A DNA stretch of 64,000 bases from Alkalicoccus daliensis (GCF_900103955.1 NZ_FNIL01000009.1:84662-148661); one strand, 5' to 3'; positions 9,376-18,462 are shown, counted from the stretch's first letter. A program made the numbers and translations. The notes: a model not told the origin generated them from the sequence alone.

Positions 9376-10020
9376 ATGCGTGTATTCGTAGTAGGAGCAA
9401 ATGGACAAATAGGCAGGCATCTGGTAAAAATGCTGAAAGAAAGTGATCAGCACGATGTCCGCGCAATGGTAAGGAAAGAGGAACAGGCAGATGAATTTAA
9501 AGCAGATGGGATTGAAGCAGTGGTAGCCGACCTTGAAGGAGCAGTGAGTGATATTGCTGCCGCTGCCGACGGCTGTGATGCAATTGTATTTACTGCAGGA
9601 TCAGGCGGAAGTACAGGACTCGATAAAACACTGCTGATTGACTTGGATGGAGCCGTAAAAACGATGGAAGCAGCTGAAGAAGCAGGGATTGCCCGGTTTG
9701 TAATGATCAGCGCCATTCAGGCAAATAACCGGGAAAACTGGAGCGAAAAAATCCGGCCTTATTTTGCAGCGAAGCATTATGCGGACCGGGAGCTGATGAA
9801 CAGCAGTTTAACCTACACGATCATCCGCCCGGGCGGTCTGCTGAATGAGCCGGGCACCGGCAAAGTGAAAGCGGAGGCAAACCTGGAAAGAGACTCTATT
9901 CCACGGGAGGACGTCGCTGCTACAATTATGGCAGCATTGGATGAAGAAGCGACTTATAACAAAGGATTCGATCTTGTGTCCGGAGATGATACTCCTTCAG
10001 AAGCATTAAGTAAATTATAA
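9376..10020 (+). CDS. NAD(P)-binding atypical SDR protein (YhfK/YwnB-like)
   Basis: A 214-residue Rossmann protein with the dinucleotide-binding motif GANGQIGRHL at residues 8-17 and the later segments AIVFTAGSGG, MISAI and TIIRPGGLL typical of the NAD(P)H-binding atypical short-chain dehydrogenases such as B. subtilis YhfK. The start at 9376 is preceded by gagggtg at good spacing. The substrate is unknown. It lies 19 bases after the GrpB-like gene, so the two may be co-transcribed, and it ends at a bidirectional terminator shared with nhaC. Confidence 0.82.
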   Translation: MRVFVVGANGQIGRHLVKMLKESDQHDVRAMVRKEEQADEFKADGIEAVVADLEGAVSDIAAAADGCDAIVFTAGSGGSTGLDKTLLIDLDGAVKTMEAAEEAGIARFVMISAIQANNRENWSEKIRPYFAAKHYADRELMNSSLTYTIIRPGGLLNEPGTGKVKAEANLERDSIPREDVAATIMAALDEEATYNKGFDLVSGDDTPSEALSKL

Positions 10021-10021
10021 G

Positions 10022-10069
10022 AAAAAACTCCGATGCGGGGAATTACTCCTCCTGCCTCGGAGTTTTTTT
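10022..10069. terminator. Bidirectional terminator
   Basis: aaaaaactccga at 10022-10033 pairs with tcggagttttttt at 10057-10069, giving T runs on both strands. It serves the plus-strand SDR gene and the minus-strand nhaC gene, whose stop lies inside it. Confidence 0.85.
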
Positions 10070-11350
10070 ACGGAAGCTGCAGCCAAGAGTGATTATTGGC
10101 ATGATCCAGAGAAATACAGCAAATGGAAGGTAATACAGCACCGGCACGCCGACGATCGTGCTGCACAAAATTGCAAGCAGGCTCCATGGCACCAATCCGG
10201 CAAACATAACGGTGGAATCCGCGAGTATTCTGGAAAGATATTTTTGATGAAAATGTTTTTTCCAATGCGGCAGCAGAGAGCGTCCCATTAACAGAATGGG
10301 AAAAGACTGATTGGGAGAAACGAGAGACACTCCTGCTGCAACCCCGATTGTCTGCGCTGTGTTTACGGCAAGAGACGTGGTATTAGTGAAGACGCGTTCC
10401 AGCAATGGCTGCAGCATTTCCGTCTCTTCGATAATCTGGCAGTAGGCCCCTACGAGCAGAATGAACAGCACGAAAGGGAGCATATCAACGAGGCCGTTGA
10501 GCGTTCCGACTCCGCTGAAAGCTCCTGCAGCCCATGCCCCTGGGGAAACCCCGCGAAAAAGAAGTATAACTCCTGCAGCTGCAATCGCAGAAGAAAAACA
10601 TACTTTCATGTCCTTTCCGAGAGAAATTAGACCGAGTAGCAGCAGCGGCGGAATAAAAGAAAATGCCAGAGAAGACCAGATAACTTCTTCTCCGCCATTG
10701 ACCTGTCCTGCATCAGGACGAATAGTGAGATCTATGCACAAGAAGATCAGCGTAACAGCAGCCATCCCTGCCAAAAGCGTAGGAATTATAGTCCGCAGGT
10801 GGTTTTGTATACTCAGTTCTGCAGAAAAAGCAAGCAGCTGAAAAGAGCTTGAAAGCGGGGAAGAGCGATCTCCGACAAACGCACCGGATACCAAAGCTCC
10901 CGCAACGACGGCTTCAGGAAGCTGCAGCGTTATACCTGCACTCATTAATGGAATTCCTACGATACTAAGCGCTCCGACAGCGCTTCCTACTGTGATCGAC
11001 ATCACTGCTGTAATGAGAAAAGCTGCCGTTAAAAAGAATTCAGGGGAAATAAAGTTTAAAAATAAGTTATTTAAATCATCTATTGTTCCTGCAAGTGCCC
11101 AGGTAGGAAGGAGAAGGCCGATGAATACAAGCAGCCATGCAACGTTGCGGTTCCGGTAAATCCCCTTTTTCACAGCGGCGATCAACTCAGTCCAGCGCAC
11201 GTTCTTTCCAAGGGTAATCGTGATTAATGCACCAGTGCCGGGCAGCATTGCTGCTGCCAGCGGAAATCCTCCAGCGACCGCGCCCATTAATGGAAGCAGG
11301 GTCAGCAGAAAAATAAGCAGAATTTCTATGTAAGTAAATGTTCTTCGCAT
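10043..11350 (-). CDS. NhaC-type Na+/H+ antiporter
   Basis: A 435-residue integral membrane protein with about eleven to twelve hydrophobic segments. Characteristic NhaC-family stretches are ITVGSAVGALSIVGIPLM, GAFVGDRSSPLSSSFQLLA and the glycine-rich LVSPNQSFPILLMGR. It exchanges external protons for internal sodium, or a linked organic-acid pair as in MleN. The gene stands alone on the minus strand. An antiporter of this type fits life at high pH or salt. The substrate specificity cannot be read from sequence. Confidence 0.85.
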   Translation of the reverse strand: MRRTFTYIEILLIFLLTLLPLMGAVAGGFPLAAAMLPGTGALITITLGKNVRWTELIAAVKKGIYRNRNVAWLLVFIGLLLPTWALAGTIDDLNNLFLNFISPEFFLTAAFLITAVMSITVGSAVGALSIVGIPLMSAGITLQLPEAVVAGALVSGAFVGDRSSPLSSSFQLLAFSAELSIQNHLRTIIPTLLAGMAAVTLIFLCIDLTIRPDAGQVNGGEEVIWSSLAFSFIPPLLLLGLISLGKDMKVCFSSAIAAAGVILLFRGVSPGAWAAGAFSGVGTLNGLVDMLPFVLFILLVGAYCQIIEETEMLQPLLERVFTNTTSLAVNTAQTIGVAAGVSLVSPNQSFPILLMGRSLLPHWKKHFHQKYLSRILADSTVMFAGLVPWSLLAILCSTIVGVPVLYYLPFAVFLWIMPIITLGCSFRKKTPRQEE

Positions 11351-11410
11351 CAGGCATCACTCCGGAAGTATTGTAGCATAGAGCGCGAAAGATGCCTACT
11401 GCAGGCCGGC

Positions 11411-11439
11411 TTGACAAAATTTGAAAAATTGGATATGTT
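11411..11439 (+). promoter_or_regulatory. Sigma-A promoter of the ABC-F gene
   Basis: A perfect TTGACA at 11411-11416, a 17-base spacer and TATGTT at 11434-11439. Transcription would start near 11446, just before the leader peptide ribosome site. Confidence 0.8.
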
Positions 11440-11465
11440 AGCGTTACCAATTAGAGAAAGGGTGA

Positions 11466-11504
11466 ATGTGGGCCGATGAAGTACTAATCCTGTTATCGCA
11501 CTGA
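11466..11504 (+). CDS. Putative leader peptide of the ABC-F gene (12 aa)
   Basis: A short open frame reading MWADEVLILLSH and a stop, with agaaaggg four bases upstream. It starts about 20 bases after the predicted transcription start. Its codons cover the 5' arm of the long inverted repeat that follows, the arrangement seen in drug-inducible erm, vmlR and bmr leaders. Translation is not proven; a shorter overlapping frame (ATG at 11476, MKY) also exists. Confidence 0.55.
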   Translation: MWADEVLILLSH

Positions 11505-11570
11505 ACGAGAAAAGGAAGCAGACAAAGGTTTATTCAGTCTGCCTAAAACCGTTCAGAACAGGATCATCGG
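11473..11570 (+). promoter_or_regulatory. Long inverted-repeat leader RNA upstream of the ABC-F gene
   Basis: Four successive pairings nest on one axis: 11473-11478 with 11565-11570 (ccgatg/catcgg), 11487-11494 with 11557-11564 (atcctgtt/aacaggat), 11501-11507 with 11550-11556 (ctgaacg/cgttcag) and 11518-11523 with 11537-11542 (gcagac/gtctgc). A T run follows at about 11580. Two more small hairpins (tggggc-tag-gcccca near 11594, and one with arms near 11640 and 11660) lie before the gene. It is a likely attenuator controlled by ribosome stalling in the leader peptide. Confidence 0.65.
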
Positions 11571-11680
11571 CACACGCATCTTTTTACGGATTATGGGGCT
11601 AGGCCCCAGTGTGTCTTCTTGTTCTGAATGATCAGAGCCAGGGAGACTTTTTTGTGCTCCTGGAAAAAGGAGAGATAGAT

Positions 11681-13204
11681 ATGATGCTTGAAGCAAGTGG
11701 ATTAAAGCAGGAAGTGAAGGGTAAAAAGCTGTTTTCGATTGAAAGGCTGGAAATTCATGAAGGAGACAGAATCGGCCTGATTGGAGAAAACGGAAGTGGA
11801 AAAACAACTTTGATGCAGCTGCTGTCAGGGGAAAAAGATGTGGAAGAGGGGAGCATTCACCGATACAGCTCCCACGGTTATCTGCCGCAGCTGAAAGAAA
11901 CAGACAGTACGAAGAGCGGCGGAGAAATAACGCAGAAATATATTCAGGAAGCACTGCAGGTGGAAGCGGGAATATTATTTGCGGATGAGCCTACGACGAA
12001 TCTGGACACAGCGCATATCAAATGGCTGGAAGAAAAACTGCAAAACTGGAAGGGTGCGCTCGTGCTGATTTCTCATGACAGAGCTTTTTTACATCATTTG
12101 TGCAGTAAAATATGGGCGCTGGAAGATGGCCGGCTGCATATTCATCCAGGAAGCTACAAGGATTATGAAGCATTTAAAAAGCAGAAAATGCAGGCACAGG
12201 AAAGAGATTACGAAAAATACAGAAGAGAGAAAAGACACCTCGAGCAGGCACTTCTGCAAAAGCAGGAGAGAGCAGCAAAGGTGACAAGCACGAAAAACGT
12301 AAGCCGCTCTGAAGCGAAAATTACCGGGGCAAAACCTTATTTCGCAAAGAAACAGAAAAAAATGCAGCAGGTAGGAAAATCCATTGCTTCACGGATGGAG
12401 AAACTTCCGAAAGCCGAGAAACCGTGGCGGAAAAAAGAGTTGATAATGAGTGTCCCCGAAGCAGAAGGAAAACAGGGAAAACCTGCAGTAATTGTAGAAA
12501 AGAGCACCGCTGCAGCTGGAGCTAGACAGCTTTGGGAAAGCCGGCCGTTCGTTTTGAAATATGGAGACCATGCAGCTTTAAACGGAGAAAATGGCAGCGG
12601 AAAAACGACTTTTGTCCGCAGGTTGCTGAAAAAAGAAGGTATCCGCATACCTGCCTGGGTGAAAATAGGCTGCTTTCATCAAAATCTGGAGAATCTGCAT
12701 TTGCATAAAACGATTCTGGAAAATGTGAATGAGTATGCAATACAGTCGGAAACAACAATTCGTATTGTTTTAGCAAGGTTAGGTTTTCAAGGGGAGAAGG
12801 TTCATACGAAGGCCGGAGTGCTGAGCGGCGGGGAACGGGTGAAGCTGTCTTTTGCGAAAATTTTCACCTCTGATATAAATATGCTTGTGCTGGATGAGCC
12901 GACAAACTATCTGGATATCGAAGCAATGGAAGCACTGGAAAGCCTGCTTCAGGAGTACGAAGGCACTGTCCTGGTTATTTCCCACGACAGAAGTTTTATT
13001 GAGCAGGTGACGGATATTTCCATTGAAATTGCTGATGGGATACTAAGGCTGAAGGAAGCAGAAGCGGTGGAAAGGAACGCGGAGAAGGAAGAAGCGATGG
13101 TGCTGGAAACAAAAATCAGCGAGGTGCTCAGCAGACTTAGTATTGAGCCCACACCGGAGCTGGAAAAAGAATTTCAGGAGCTGTTAAAAAAGAAAAATTC
13201 CTGA
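11681..13204 (+). CDS. ABC-F ATPase, antibiotic-resistance (VmlR/Vga) type
   Basis: A cytoplasmic protein of 507 residues with two ABC domains and no membrane segment, so it acts on ribosomes and not as an exporter. Domain 1 has Walker A GENGSGKTT near residue 34, an abbreviated signature KSGGE and Walker B ILFADEPTTNLD. Domain 2 has a second GENGSGKTT, LSGGERVKLSFAK and MLVLDEPTNYLD. The long charged inter-domain linker is rich in Lys and Gln. The start at 11681 follows aaaggagagatagat. The shortened first domain and the inducible leader point to a ribosome-protection protein for lincosamide, streptogramin or pleuromutilin drugs, as for VmlR. The drug range is inferred. Confidence 0.8.
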   Translation: MMLEASGLKQEVKGKKLFSIERLEIHEGDRIGLIGENGSGKTTLMQLLSGEKDVEEGSIHRYSSHGYLPQLKETDSTKSGGEITQKYIQEALQVEAGILFADEPTTNLDTAHIKWLEEKLQNWKGALVLISHDRAFLHHLCSKIWALEDGRLHIHPGSYKDYEAFKKQKMQAQERDYEKYRREKRHLEQALLQKQERAAKVTSTKNVSRSEAKITGAKPYFAKKQKKMQQVGKSIASRMEKLPKAEKPWRKKELIMSVPEAEGKQGKPAVIVEKSTAAAGARQLWESRPFVLKYGDHAALNGENGSGKTTFVRRLLKKEGIRIPAWVKIGCFHQNLENLHLHKTILENVNEYAIQSETTIRIVLARLGFQGEKVHTKAGVLSGGERVKLSFAKIFTSDINMLVLDEPTNYLDIEAMEALESLLQEYEGTVLVISHDRSFIEQVTDISIEIADGILRLKEAEAVERNAEKEEAMVLETKISEVLSRLSIEPTPELEKEFQELLKKKNS

Positions 13205-13342
13205 ATTTCCTAATGGAACTTTTTTCAAACAAGTTCGTAAAGGAAAGCAGAGAAGCAGCACGAGAGAGTCAAACACCTTCTGATACTATTTAATAAAAAT
13301 ACAATGAAACAATGGTGCACACAGAGAAGGAGGATGACGCAG

Positions 13343-14017
13343 ATGAGCGATTATTCAATCCAGGAATTTCTTGAGAAAACACAGCGGAAAGCAGCGGGCG
13401 GAAGTTTCAGCCTGCAGTCTAGCAGAATACTCGAAATAAATCTGGCTGGGCAGATCTGGGCTAAGATGGGGTCCATGATTTCTTATACCGGGGAAATAAA
13501 GTTTGAGAGAGAGCGTGCTTTTGAGCATGGGGTCGAAAGAATGTTCAAGAAAACGTTCACCAGTGAAGGTGGAGAATTAATGAAAGCGAACGGCAGGGGA
13601 AAGCTGTTTATGGCAGATCAGGGTAAGCAGATTACCATTCTCGATCTCGATCACCGGAAAATTACTGTAAATGGAAATGACCTGCTTGCTTTTGAACCGA
13701 CGATTAATTGGGATATTCAAATGATGCGGAAAGTAGCGGGAATGATGTCCGGAGGCTTATTTAATATTACGCTGGAAGGAGAAGGGAAGGTGGCCATCAC
13801 TACTTATTTTGAGCCGCTCACCCTTCTTGTGAAACCGGGGGACCCAGTATACACGGACCCTTCTGCAACGGTCGCATGGTCAGGGCATCTTACGCCGGAA
13901 TTTCACACAGATATAAACTACCGCACCTTTCTTGGACGCGGCAGCGGCGAATCTATCCAGATGAAATTTGAAGGAGACGGGTTCGTTATTGTTCAGCCGG
14001 GGTTTGAAACAGAGTAA
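13343..14017 (+). CDS. AIM24 family protein
   Basis: About 224 residues of the AIM24/TIGR00266 family, a beta-rich protein found widely in bacteria. Supporting segments are ILEINLAGQIWAKMGSMISY near the N-terminus, AFEPTINWDIQMM in the middle, and VQPGFETE at the C-terminus. The start at 13343 lies nine bases after aaggagg; an in-frame ATG at 13334 directly touches that site and is less likely. It overlaps the next gene by one base (TAATG), so they are coupled. The molecular role in bacteria is not known. Confidence 0.8.
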   Translation: MSDYSIQEFLEKTQRKAAGGSFSLQSSRILEINLAGQIWAKMGSMISYTGEIKFERERAFEHGVERMFKKTFTSEGGELMKANGRGKLFMADQGKQITILDLDHRKITVNGNDLLAFEPTINWDIQMMRKVAGMMSGGLFNITLEGEGKVAITTYFEPLTLLVKPGDPVYTDPSATVAWSGHLTPEFHTDINYRTFLGRGSGESIQMKFEGDGFVIVQPGFETE

Positions 14018-14460
14018 TGAAACACTTTTCCATCAAAAAATTCTGTATCCTTTTGAGCAGCTCCCTGCTGATATTTGGGGTAAGCTGGTTTTTATTTCTC
14101 CATAGGAACCTGCATCCCTACAATGTAGAAATCACAGAACACAGTGAGGTGATGAAAGCAGAGGGGCCGGTGATCTCCGGAGAAATAAGTACAGATCAGA
14201 CGGAGGCAGAAAACTTGCATCAGCTCGCGGTTGTAGATATGGAAAAGTTTAACTTGGAGCTTCATTTACTATTTTCAGTTATAACACTTTCACTGTTTCT
14301 CACTTCCTTATTCCAGTGGAGGGCCTGCAAAAAAATGAAGGAAAATGACAAGAGAAATAAACGAGTGAAACGAATGACAGTGGGTTTACTGTTCTCGTTC
14401 TTAATGGCGGTGCTGCAGTACGTCATTGCAGGACACGCACTGAATGGGGTATTTTCCTGA
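14017..14460 (+). CDS. Small membrane protein of unknown function
   Basis: A 147-residue protein with three predicted membrane segments: residues about 10-28, 82-99 and 123-143. The first is followed by an extracytoplasmic loop of about 50 residues and the last two flank a very basic cytoplasmic loop (KKMKENDKRNKRVKR). I do not recognise the family. Translational coupling to the AIM24 gene suggests a partner function at the membrane. Confidence 0.7.
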   Translation: MKHFSIKKFCILLSSSLLIFGVSWFLFLHRNLHPYNVEITEHSEVMKAEGPVISGEISTDQTEAENLHQLAVVDMEKFNLELHLLFSVITLSLFLTSLFQWRACKKMKENDKRNKRVKRMTVGLLFSFLMAVLQYVIAGHALNGVFS

Positions 14461-14532
14461 AATTTCTTAGATGAATGTAAGGGGTTGCCTGTGAGGTTTC
14501 GAAGTCAGCGCAGTCTGAAATTTATCCATGTA

Positions 14533-14577
14533 AAAGAACACCAGAATCAGCCGTACTTTTTCTGGTGTTCTTTTTTT
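14533..14577. terminator. Bidirectional terminator
   Basis: agaacaccaga at 14535-14545 pairs with tctggtgttct at 14561-14571, followed by a T run on the plus strand and an A/T-rich stretch on the other side. It separates the converging plus-strand membrane gene and the minus-strand DUF4385 gene. Confidence 0.85.
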
Positions 14578-14993
14578 AATTTCAAGTAATCTTCATCTTC
14601 CCGGATAGTAATCCATTTCTCTTCGAAAATTCTTGCTGACTCTGCTTTTTCTTCGTTTATTTGGCGTTCCTTTATTTCCCCGTTCTTATCGTATTTTTTC
14701 CCGCCTTTATAATTTGCATAGCGTCTGGAACGGGTGTAGCCCATCTGGATAAACTTTCTCGCCATATCCATTCCGACAAAATCATTATTTTTCTTATATT
14801 CCTGATACAATTCAAAAATTTTATTAGAGGATTCTTCTGCAATATCCGGAGTTTTAAACCGCCAGTGGGGAAGAATTTCACTTTTATAAGGCTCTACCAT
14901 CAGCACCCCCTGCTCTCCGCGGCCCACTCTGTATTTGTGGGGTTCCTCCCGGAAATCTGTGTTTTCAAAGTCTTCATCGTAATTGAACGGCAT
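14547..14993 (-). CDS. DUF4385 family protein
   Basis: A 148-residue soluble protein. The segments PHKYRVGRGEQGVLMVEPYK, LPHWRFKTPDIA and MGYTRSRRYANYKGGKKY match the DUF4385 family pattern as I know it; function is unknown. The start at 14993 is fixed by a strong taaggaggtg just upstream; a longer open frame reaches 15143 but has no ribosome site. It is divergent from the rRNA methyltransferase gene. Confidence 0.75.
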   Translation of the reverse strand: MPFNYDEDFENTDFREEPHKYRVGRGEQGVLMVEPYKSEILPHWRFKTPDIAEESSNKIFELYQEYKKNNDFVGMDMARKFIQMGYTRSRRYANYKGGKKYDKNGEIKERQINEEKAESARIFEEKWITIREDEDYLKLKKEHQKKYG

Positions 14994-15132
14994 ATGCGGC
15001 CACCTCCTTACCTGCTCAACTATACCCTGCTGAATAAAGGGAAAAACATCCAGATGCAGCTTTAGAAAATGTAGCAATATCCAGCGCTCGCATGAGATAA
15101 TATTGTTCAGAAGTAAAGGAGAGATATAACCA

Positions 15133-15963
15133 ATGTTGTCCAAACGTGAAAAAAGAGCAGCTTTATTAAAAGATTTAGAATCGTCTTTCCACTGCCCTCA
15201 ATGTGGAAGCTCACTGGTTTTATTTGAAGCAAAGAGTCTTCGCTGCACCAGGGGACACAGTTTTGACTTAGCGAAGCAGGGACATGTCTATCTGCTGAAA
15301 AAGCATAATGTTTCCAACTATACAAAGGACCTGTTTGCTGCCAGATCCAACGTGATTAACAGCGGTATATACGACAATATGCATAATGCAATCGCAGAAG
15401 AACTGCCTGATTCTTCTCTCCGTCTACTAGATGCCGGATGTGGAGAGGGATCGCATTTAATTGCTTTAAGGAAAAAAATAAAGTTCAGCGGCATTGGAGC
15501 GGATACGGCAAAAGCAGGAATTGAACTCGCTGCAAAGCAGGACGATCAGCTTCTCTGGCTTGTCGCTGATTTAGCCGATAGTCCTTTTCAAGAGCACAGT
15601 TTTGACGTTATTCTCAATTTATTTTCTCCGGCAAACTATGAGGAATTTAAAAGAATCAGCAGAAACGGCGGTAAAATTATTAAGGCAGTCCCAGGAAAAG
15701 ATTATTTGAAGGAAATACGAGAGCTGACAGGGGAAAAAGCTTATGATAATGCAGAAGTGACAGCAGGATTTACACGGGCATTTTCGAATCCCGGCCGTAA
15801 AAAACTGACTTACAGCTTTTCTGTGCCGAAAGAGCTGCGCAGAGAAATCCTCCTCATGACGCCGTTATCATGGAAATATAAAGAGAGCGAAGAAATAATG
15901 AAAAAAGCGGAGAATCTCAAAGCTATCACGATCGACGTGGAAATTCTTACTGCAGAACTATAA
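15133..15963 (+). CDS. RlmA-type 23S rRNA (guanine-N1) methyltransferase
   Basis: A SAM-dependent methyltransferase of 276 residues. An N-terminal zinc site is formed by Cys21, Cys24, Cys38 and His42 (CPQC ... CTRGH), followed by the SAM motif LLDAGCGEGSHL near residue 98 and the catalytic-region LNLFSPANYEEF. This matches RlmA(I)/RlmA(II) enzymes that methylate G745 or G748 in helix 35 of 23S rRNA; the TlrB relative gives tylosin resistance. Which base is modified cannot be decided here. The ribosome site ggagatataacc is moderate. R1 copy D follows directly. Confidence 0.85.
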   Translation: MLSKREKRAALLKDLESSFHCPQCGSSLVLFEAKSLRCTRGHSFDLAKQGHVYLLKKHNVSNYTKDLFAARSNVINSGIYDNMHNAIAEELPDSSLRLLDAGCGEGSHLIALRKKIKFSGIGADTAKAGIELAAKQDDQLLWLVADLADSPFQEHSFDVILNLFSPANYEEFKRISRNGGKIIKAVPGKDYLKEIRELTGEKAYDNAEVTAGFTRAFSNPGRKKLTYSFSVPKELRREILLMTPLSWKYKESEEIMKKAENLKAITIDVEILTAEL

Positions 15964-16589
15964 AGCGTCTTTCCATAATAAAGTAAAGAAGTTTGTATAT
16001 TTATTATCTTTTTATGTATGAGTTCTCCTTCGCCTGCCATGGGGCTCGTCTTCAACTAATTCTTCCAGCGGCAGGCGCGAACGGATTTTCAGATTTCGGT
16101 TAAATCCTGATGTCCCTGCCGTACGCTTCGGAGAAAAGACAGGTTTTTATCAGAAAGGCCGTCCGGTTGGCACTTTTTTTCGCTGCTGTAGCCGCAGCGG
16201 GCGACTCCTGGGCAAATCAGGACGAGGAAAAGATCCATTTCTTCCGACAGAAGTAGGAAGAAATTAGCGGAGACCGGCCCGCACGGAAAGCGTCCCGGCG
16301 AAGGAGAAAGCAGTCTGCTATATATTTATTAATGAAAAACTAGTTTTTCAACAGTCTGTAAAGACATGAGGAGTTCACTATGTGTAAATTAGTTTTTCGT
16401 GCTGTTACACTCTTGGTGAATGTTTACTTGTCTCCTGCTAATTTCTATAAAACAGGGCGCGGCTTCCATCGTGCTGCAGCATAGGGAGCTTTTATTGTTT
16501 GTCTGTGAAAGACAGACAGCAAAGCAGCCCGCTGTTAATCGTAATTTGCACTTTGAACTTATAATATACAGTTGGTTTGCATATGAATA
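15964..16589. other. Gene-free stretch containing repeat R1 copy D
   Basis: The first 390 bases are a degenerate R1 element. The remainder (16357-16589) has a small perfect hairpin at 16499-16517 (tgtctgt/acagaca) without a T run. No open frame here looks coding, and no terminator for the minus-strand peroxidase gene is obvious. Confidence 0.55.
15975..16356 (+). repeat. Dispersed repeat R1, copy D (degenerate)
   Basis: Left part ataaagtaaagaagtttgta followed by an AT-rich run and agttctcc resembles the left ends of copies A and B. The right end agtttttcaacagtc at 16342-16356 matches the right end of copy A. The interior is unrelated GC-richer sequence with hairpins. The left end is weaker than in other copies, so the exact boundary is uncertain. 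Confidence 0.6.
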
Positions 16590-17072
16590 TTATTTGGATA
16601 AAAGTTCGTCTAAATCTGCTCGGATTTTGTCCGGAGAAGTCTGCGGAGAATATCTTTTCACCACTTCTCCATTCTGGTCGATGAGAAATTTTGTGAAGTT
16701 CCACTTAATATTTGCGCCGATTGTACCTTTTTTCGCAGACTTCAAATGCTGATAAAGAGGATGAGCCTCGGAACCATTCACTTTGATTTTTTTCATTAAC
16801 GGAAATGTGACGCCAAAGTTCATTTCGCAGGTGGAAGTCATTTCCTCATCTGCTACAGGCTCCTGATTCATAAACTGATTGCTTGGAAATCCAAGCACTT
16901 CCAAGCCATCATCTTTATAATCCTGATATAAATTTTCCAGCGCTTTGAACTGAGGAGCTAAACCGCATTTCGTCGCAGTGTTTACGATGATCATCGGCTT
17001 TCCCTCATATTTTTGTAAAGGAAGTTCTTCTCCTGCAGCAGTAGTTACCGTATAGTCATGTACATTTGTCAT
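16590..17072 (-). CDS. Glutathione peroxidase-like thiol peroxidase
   Basis: A 160-residue cytoplasmic peroxidase that reduces hydroperoxides, in bacilli probably with thioredoxin or bacillithiol as reductant since glutathione is absent. The catalytic set is visible: Cys36 in NTATKCG, Gln66 in FPSNQF and Trp124-Asn125 in IKWNFTKF. It uses cysteine, not selenocysteine. Comparable to B. subtilis BsaA. It lies next to hmp on the same strand with a terminator between, so both belong to a stress-defence cluster but are separately transcribed. Confidence 0.9.
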   Translation of the reverse strand: MTNVHDYTVTTAAGEELPLQKYEGKPMIIVNTATKCGLAPQFKALENLYQDYKDDGLEVLGFPSNQFMNQEPVADEEMTSTCEMNFGVTFPLMKKIKVNGSEAHPLYQHLKSAKKGTIGANIKWNFTKFLIDQNGEVVKRYSPQTSPDKIRADLDELLSK

Positions 17073-17184
17073 TATGATTGCCCCCTTTAGTATTTATACA
17101 GATTATATCTCTATTCGCGAAAACTATCTAAAAATATGATCCAAGCTACGGAAGAGGGGAAAAGAGAGAAAAGAGAAGAAAAAC

Positions 17185-17228
17185 TAAAAAAGACTTTTCC
17201 GGGAAGTACTCTTCCCGAAAAAGTCTAT
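17185..17228 (-). terminator. Terminator of hmp
   Basis: agacttttccgggaag at 17192-17207 pairs with cttcccgaaaaagtct at 17212-17227. Read on the minus strand it ends in a T run, immediately after the hmp stop. Confidence 0.88.
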
Positions 17229-17234
17229 CTGCTT

Positions 17235-18410
17235 TTAGCTTTCAGCGAGTGTCATTGTCGGACCAAAAAATTCATACGAAATATTATCTGCAGGAATGCC
17301 AAGTTCCTGTAATTCATTATACATGGCACGCATAAATGCTTCTGGGCCGCAGAGGTAATATTCTCCTTCATCCGGAAGGAAGGCAGCAAGCGTTTCTTTC
17401 GTAAGCAGGCCGTGCAGGTCTCCCGCATTAATGTCTTCAGGCTTTTCATAGCTTACGATATGCTTAATGTGATCATCCTGCTGCAGCTGCTGGATTTCCT
17501 CTTTCATCCCGTGTACATTTTCATTTCTTACCGCCTGAATAAATGTAATCGGACGGTCCGGCTGTACTTCACGGGCCCGCTTATACATACTGAGCAGCGG
17601 TGTAAGACCGACCCCTCCGCTGAGAAGTACGAGCGGTTTGTCCGTTTCCGTAATGGTGAAATCACCAGCCGGCGCGCTCATTGGAATGACATCTCCAACT
17701 TCCACCTGATTGTGCAGGTAATTCGATACAATGCCTTGCGGGCTTTCTTCCCGTTTAACGCTGATGCGATAATGCGGCATTCCTGGTGCATCTGAAAGAG
17801 AATACTGCCGGATATGCTTATACTTTTCACCGGGAATGGAAGCTTCCACACTTATATACTGCCCGGACTTAAAGCCAGGAAGCTTGGAACCATCTTCCGG
17901 GACAAAATAAAATGAAGTAATCTCATCGCTTTCCCGCACTTTTTTATCAACTCTCATATTTTTAAAGCCTTCCCAAGGTGCTTCTTCGTACATTTCTTTT
18001 TCTACTTGAATAAATACATCAGCAACAATTTCATATGTTGCGCCCCAGGCTTCAATGATCGGGTCATCCGCTGAAAGATCAAGCTTTTCCTGCATTGCCT
18101 TCAGGAGGTATTCACCGACGATAGGATAATGCTCTTCTTTTACACCAATACTGCGGTGCTTGTGCGCAATTTGATGCACTACCGGCAGGATTGCTTCCAG
18201 GCGGTCAATATGTACGGCTGCCTGGTAAAGGGAGTAGGCAAGAGCTTTAGGCTGTGCTCCCGTATCCTGGTTTACATGGTTAAATAAATTTAAAAGCTGT
18301 GGGTAGTCCTCAAACAAAGTCTTGTAAAAATGAGTTGTTACAGTAACACCGTGTTCTTCAAGTACTGGAATGGTTGCTTTAATAGTACTGATCTGATCTT
18401 GAGTAAGCAT
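17235..18410 (-). CDS. hmp: Flavohemoprotein (nitric oxide dioxygenase)
   Basis: Converts nitric oxide and oxygen to nitrate using NAD(P)H. The globin domain occupies residues about 1-140, with the proximal heme histidine likely His85 in AHKHRSIG. The FAD domain carries RQYSLSD, and the NAD domain GGVGLTPLLSMY and YYLCGPEAFM. At 391 residues it is close to the usual length of 395-410. The upstream region, shared with divergent nsrR, contains an NsrR-type operator, so induction by nitric oxide through NsrR is expected. Confidence 0.95.
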   Translation of the reverse strand: MLTQDQISTIKATIPVLEEHGVTVTTHFYKTLFEDYPQLLNLFNHVNQDTGAQPKALAYSLYQAAVHIDRLEAILPVVHQIAHKHRSIGVKEEHYPIVGEYLLKAMQEKLDLSADDPIIEAWGATYEIVADVFIQVEKEMYEEAPWEGFKNMRVDKKVRESDEITSFYFVPEDGSKLPGFKSGQYISVEASIPGEKYKHIRQYSLSDAPGMPHYRISVKREESPQGIVSNYLHNQVEVGDVIPMSAPAGDFTITETDKPLVLLSGGVGLTPLLSMYKRAREVQPDRPITFIQAVRNENVHGMKEEIQQLQQDDHIKHIVSYEKPEDINAGDLHGLLTKETLAAFLPDEGEYYLCGPEAFMRAMYNELQELGIPADNISYEFFGPTMTLAES

Positions 18411-18462
18411 ATTTATTCCCTCCTTATCTCGTTACTTTTATTCAACCATGGAGAAAAATTAA

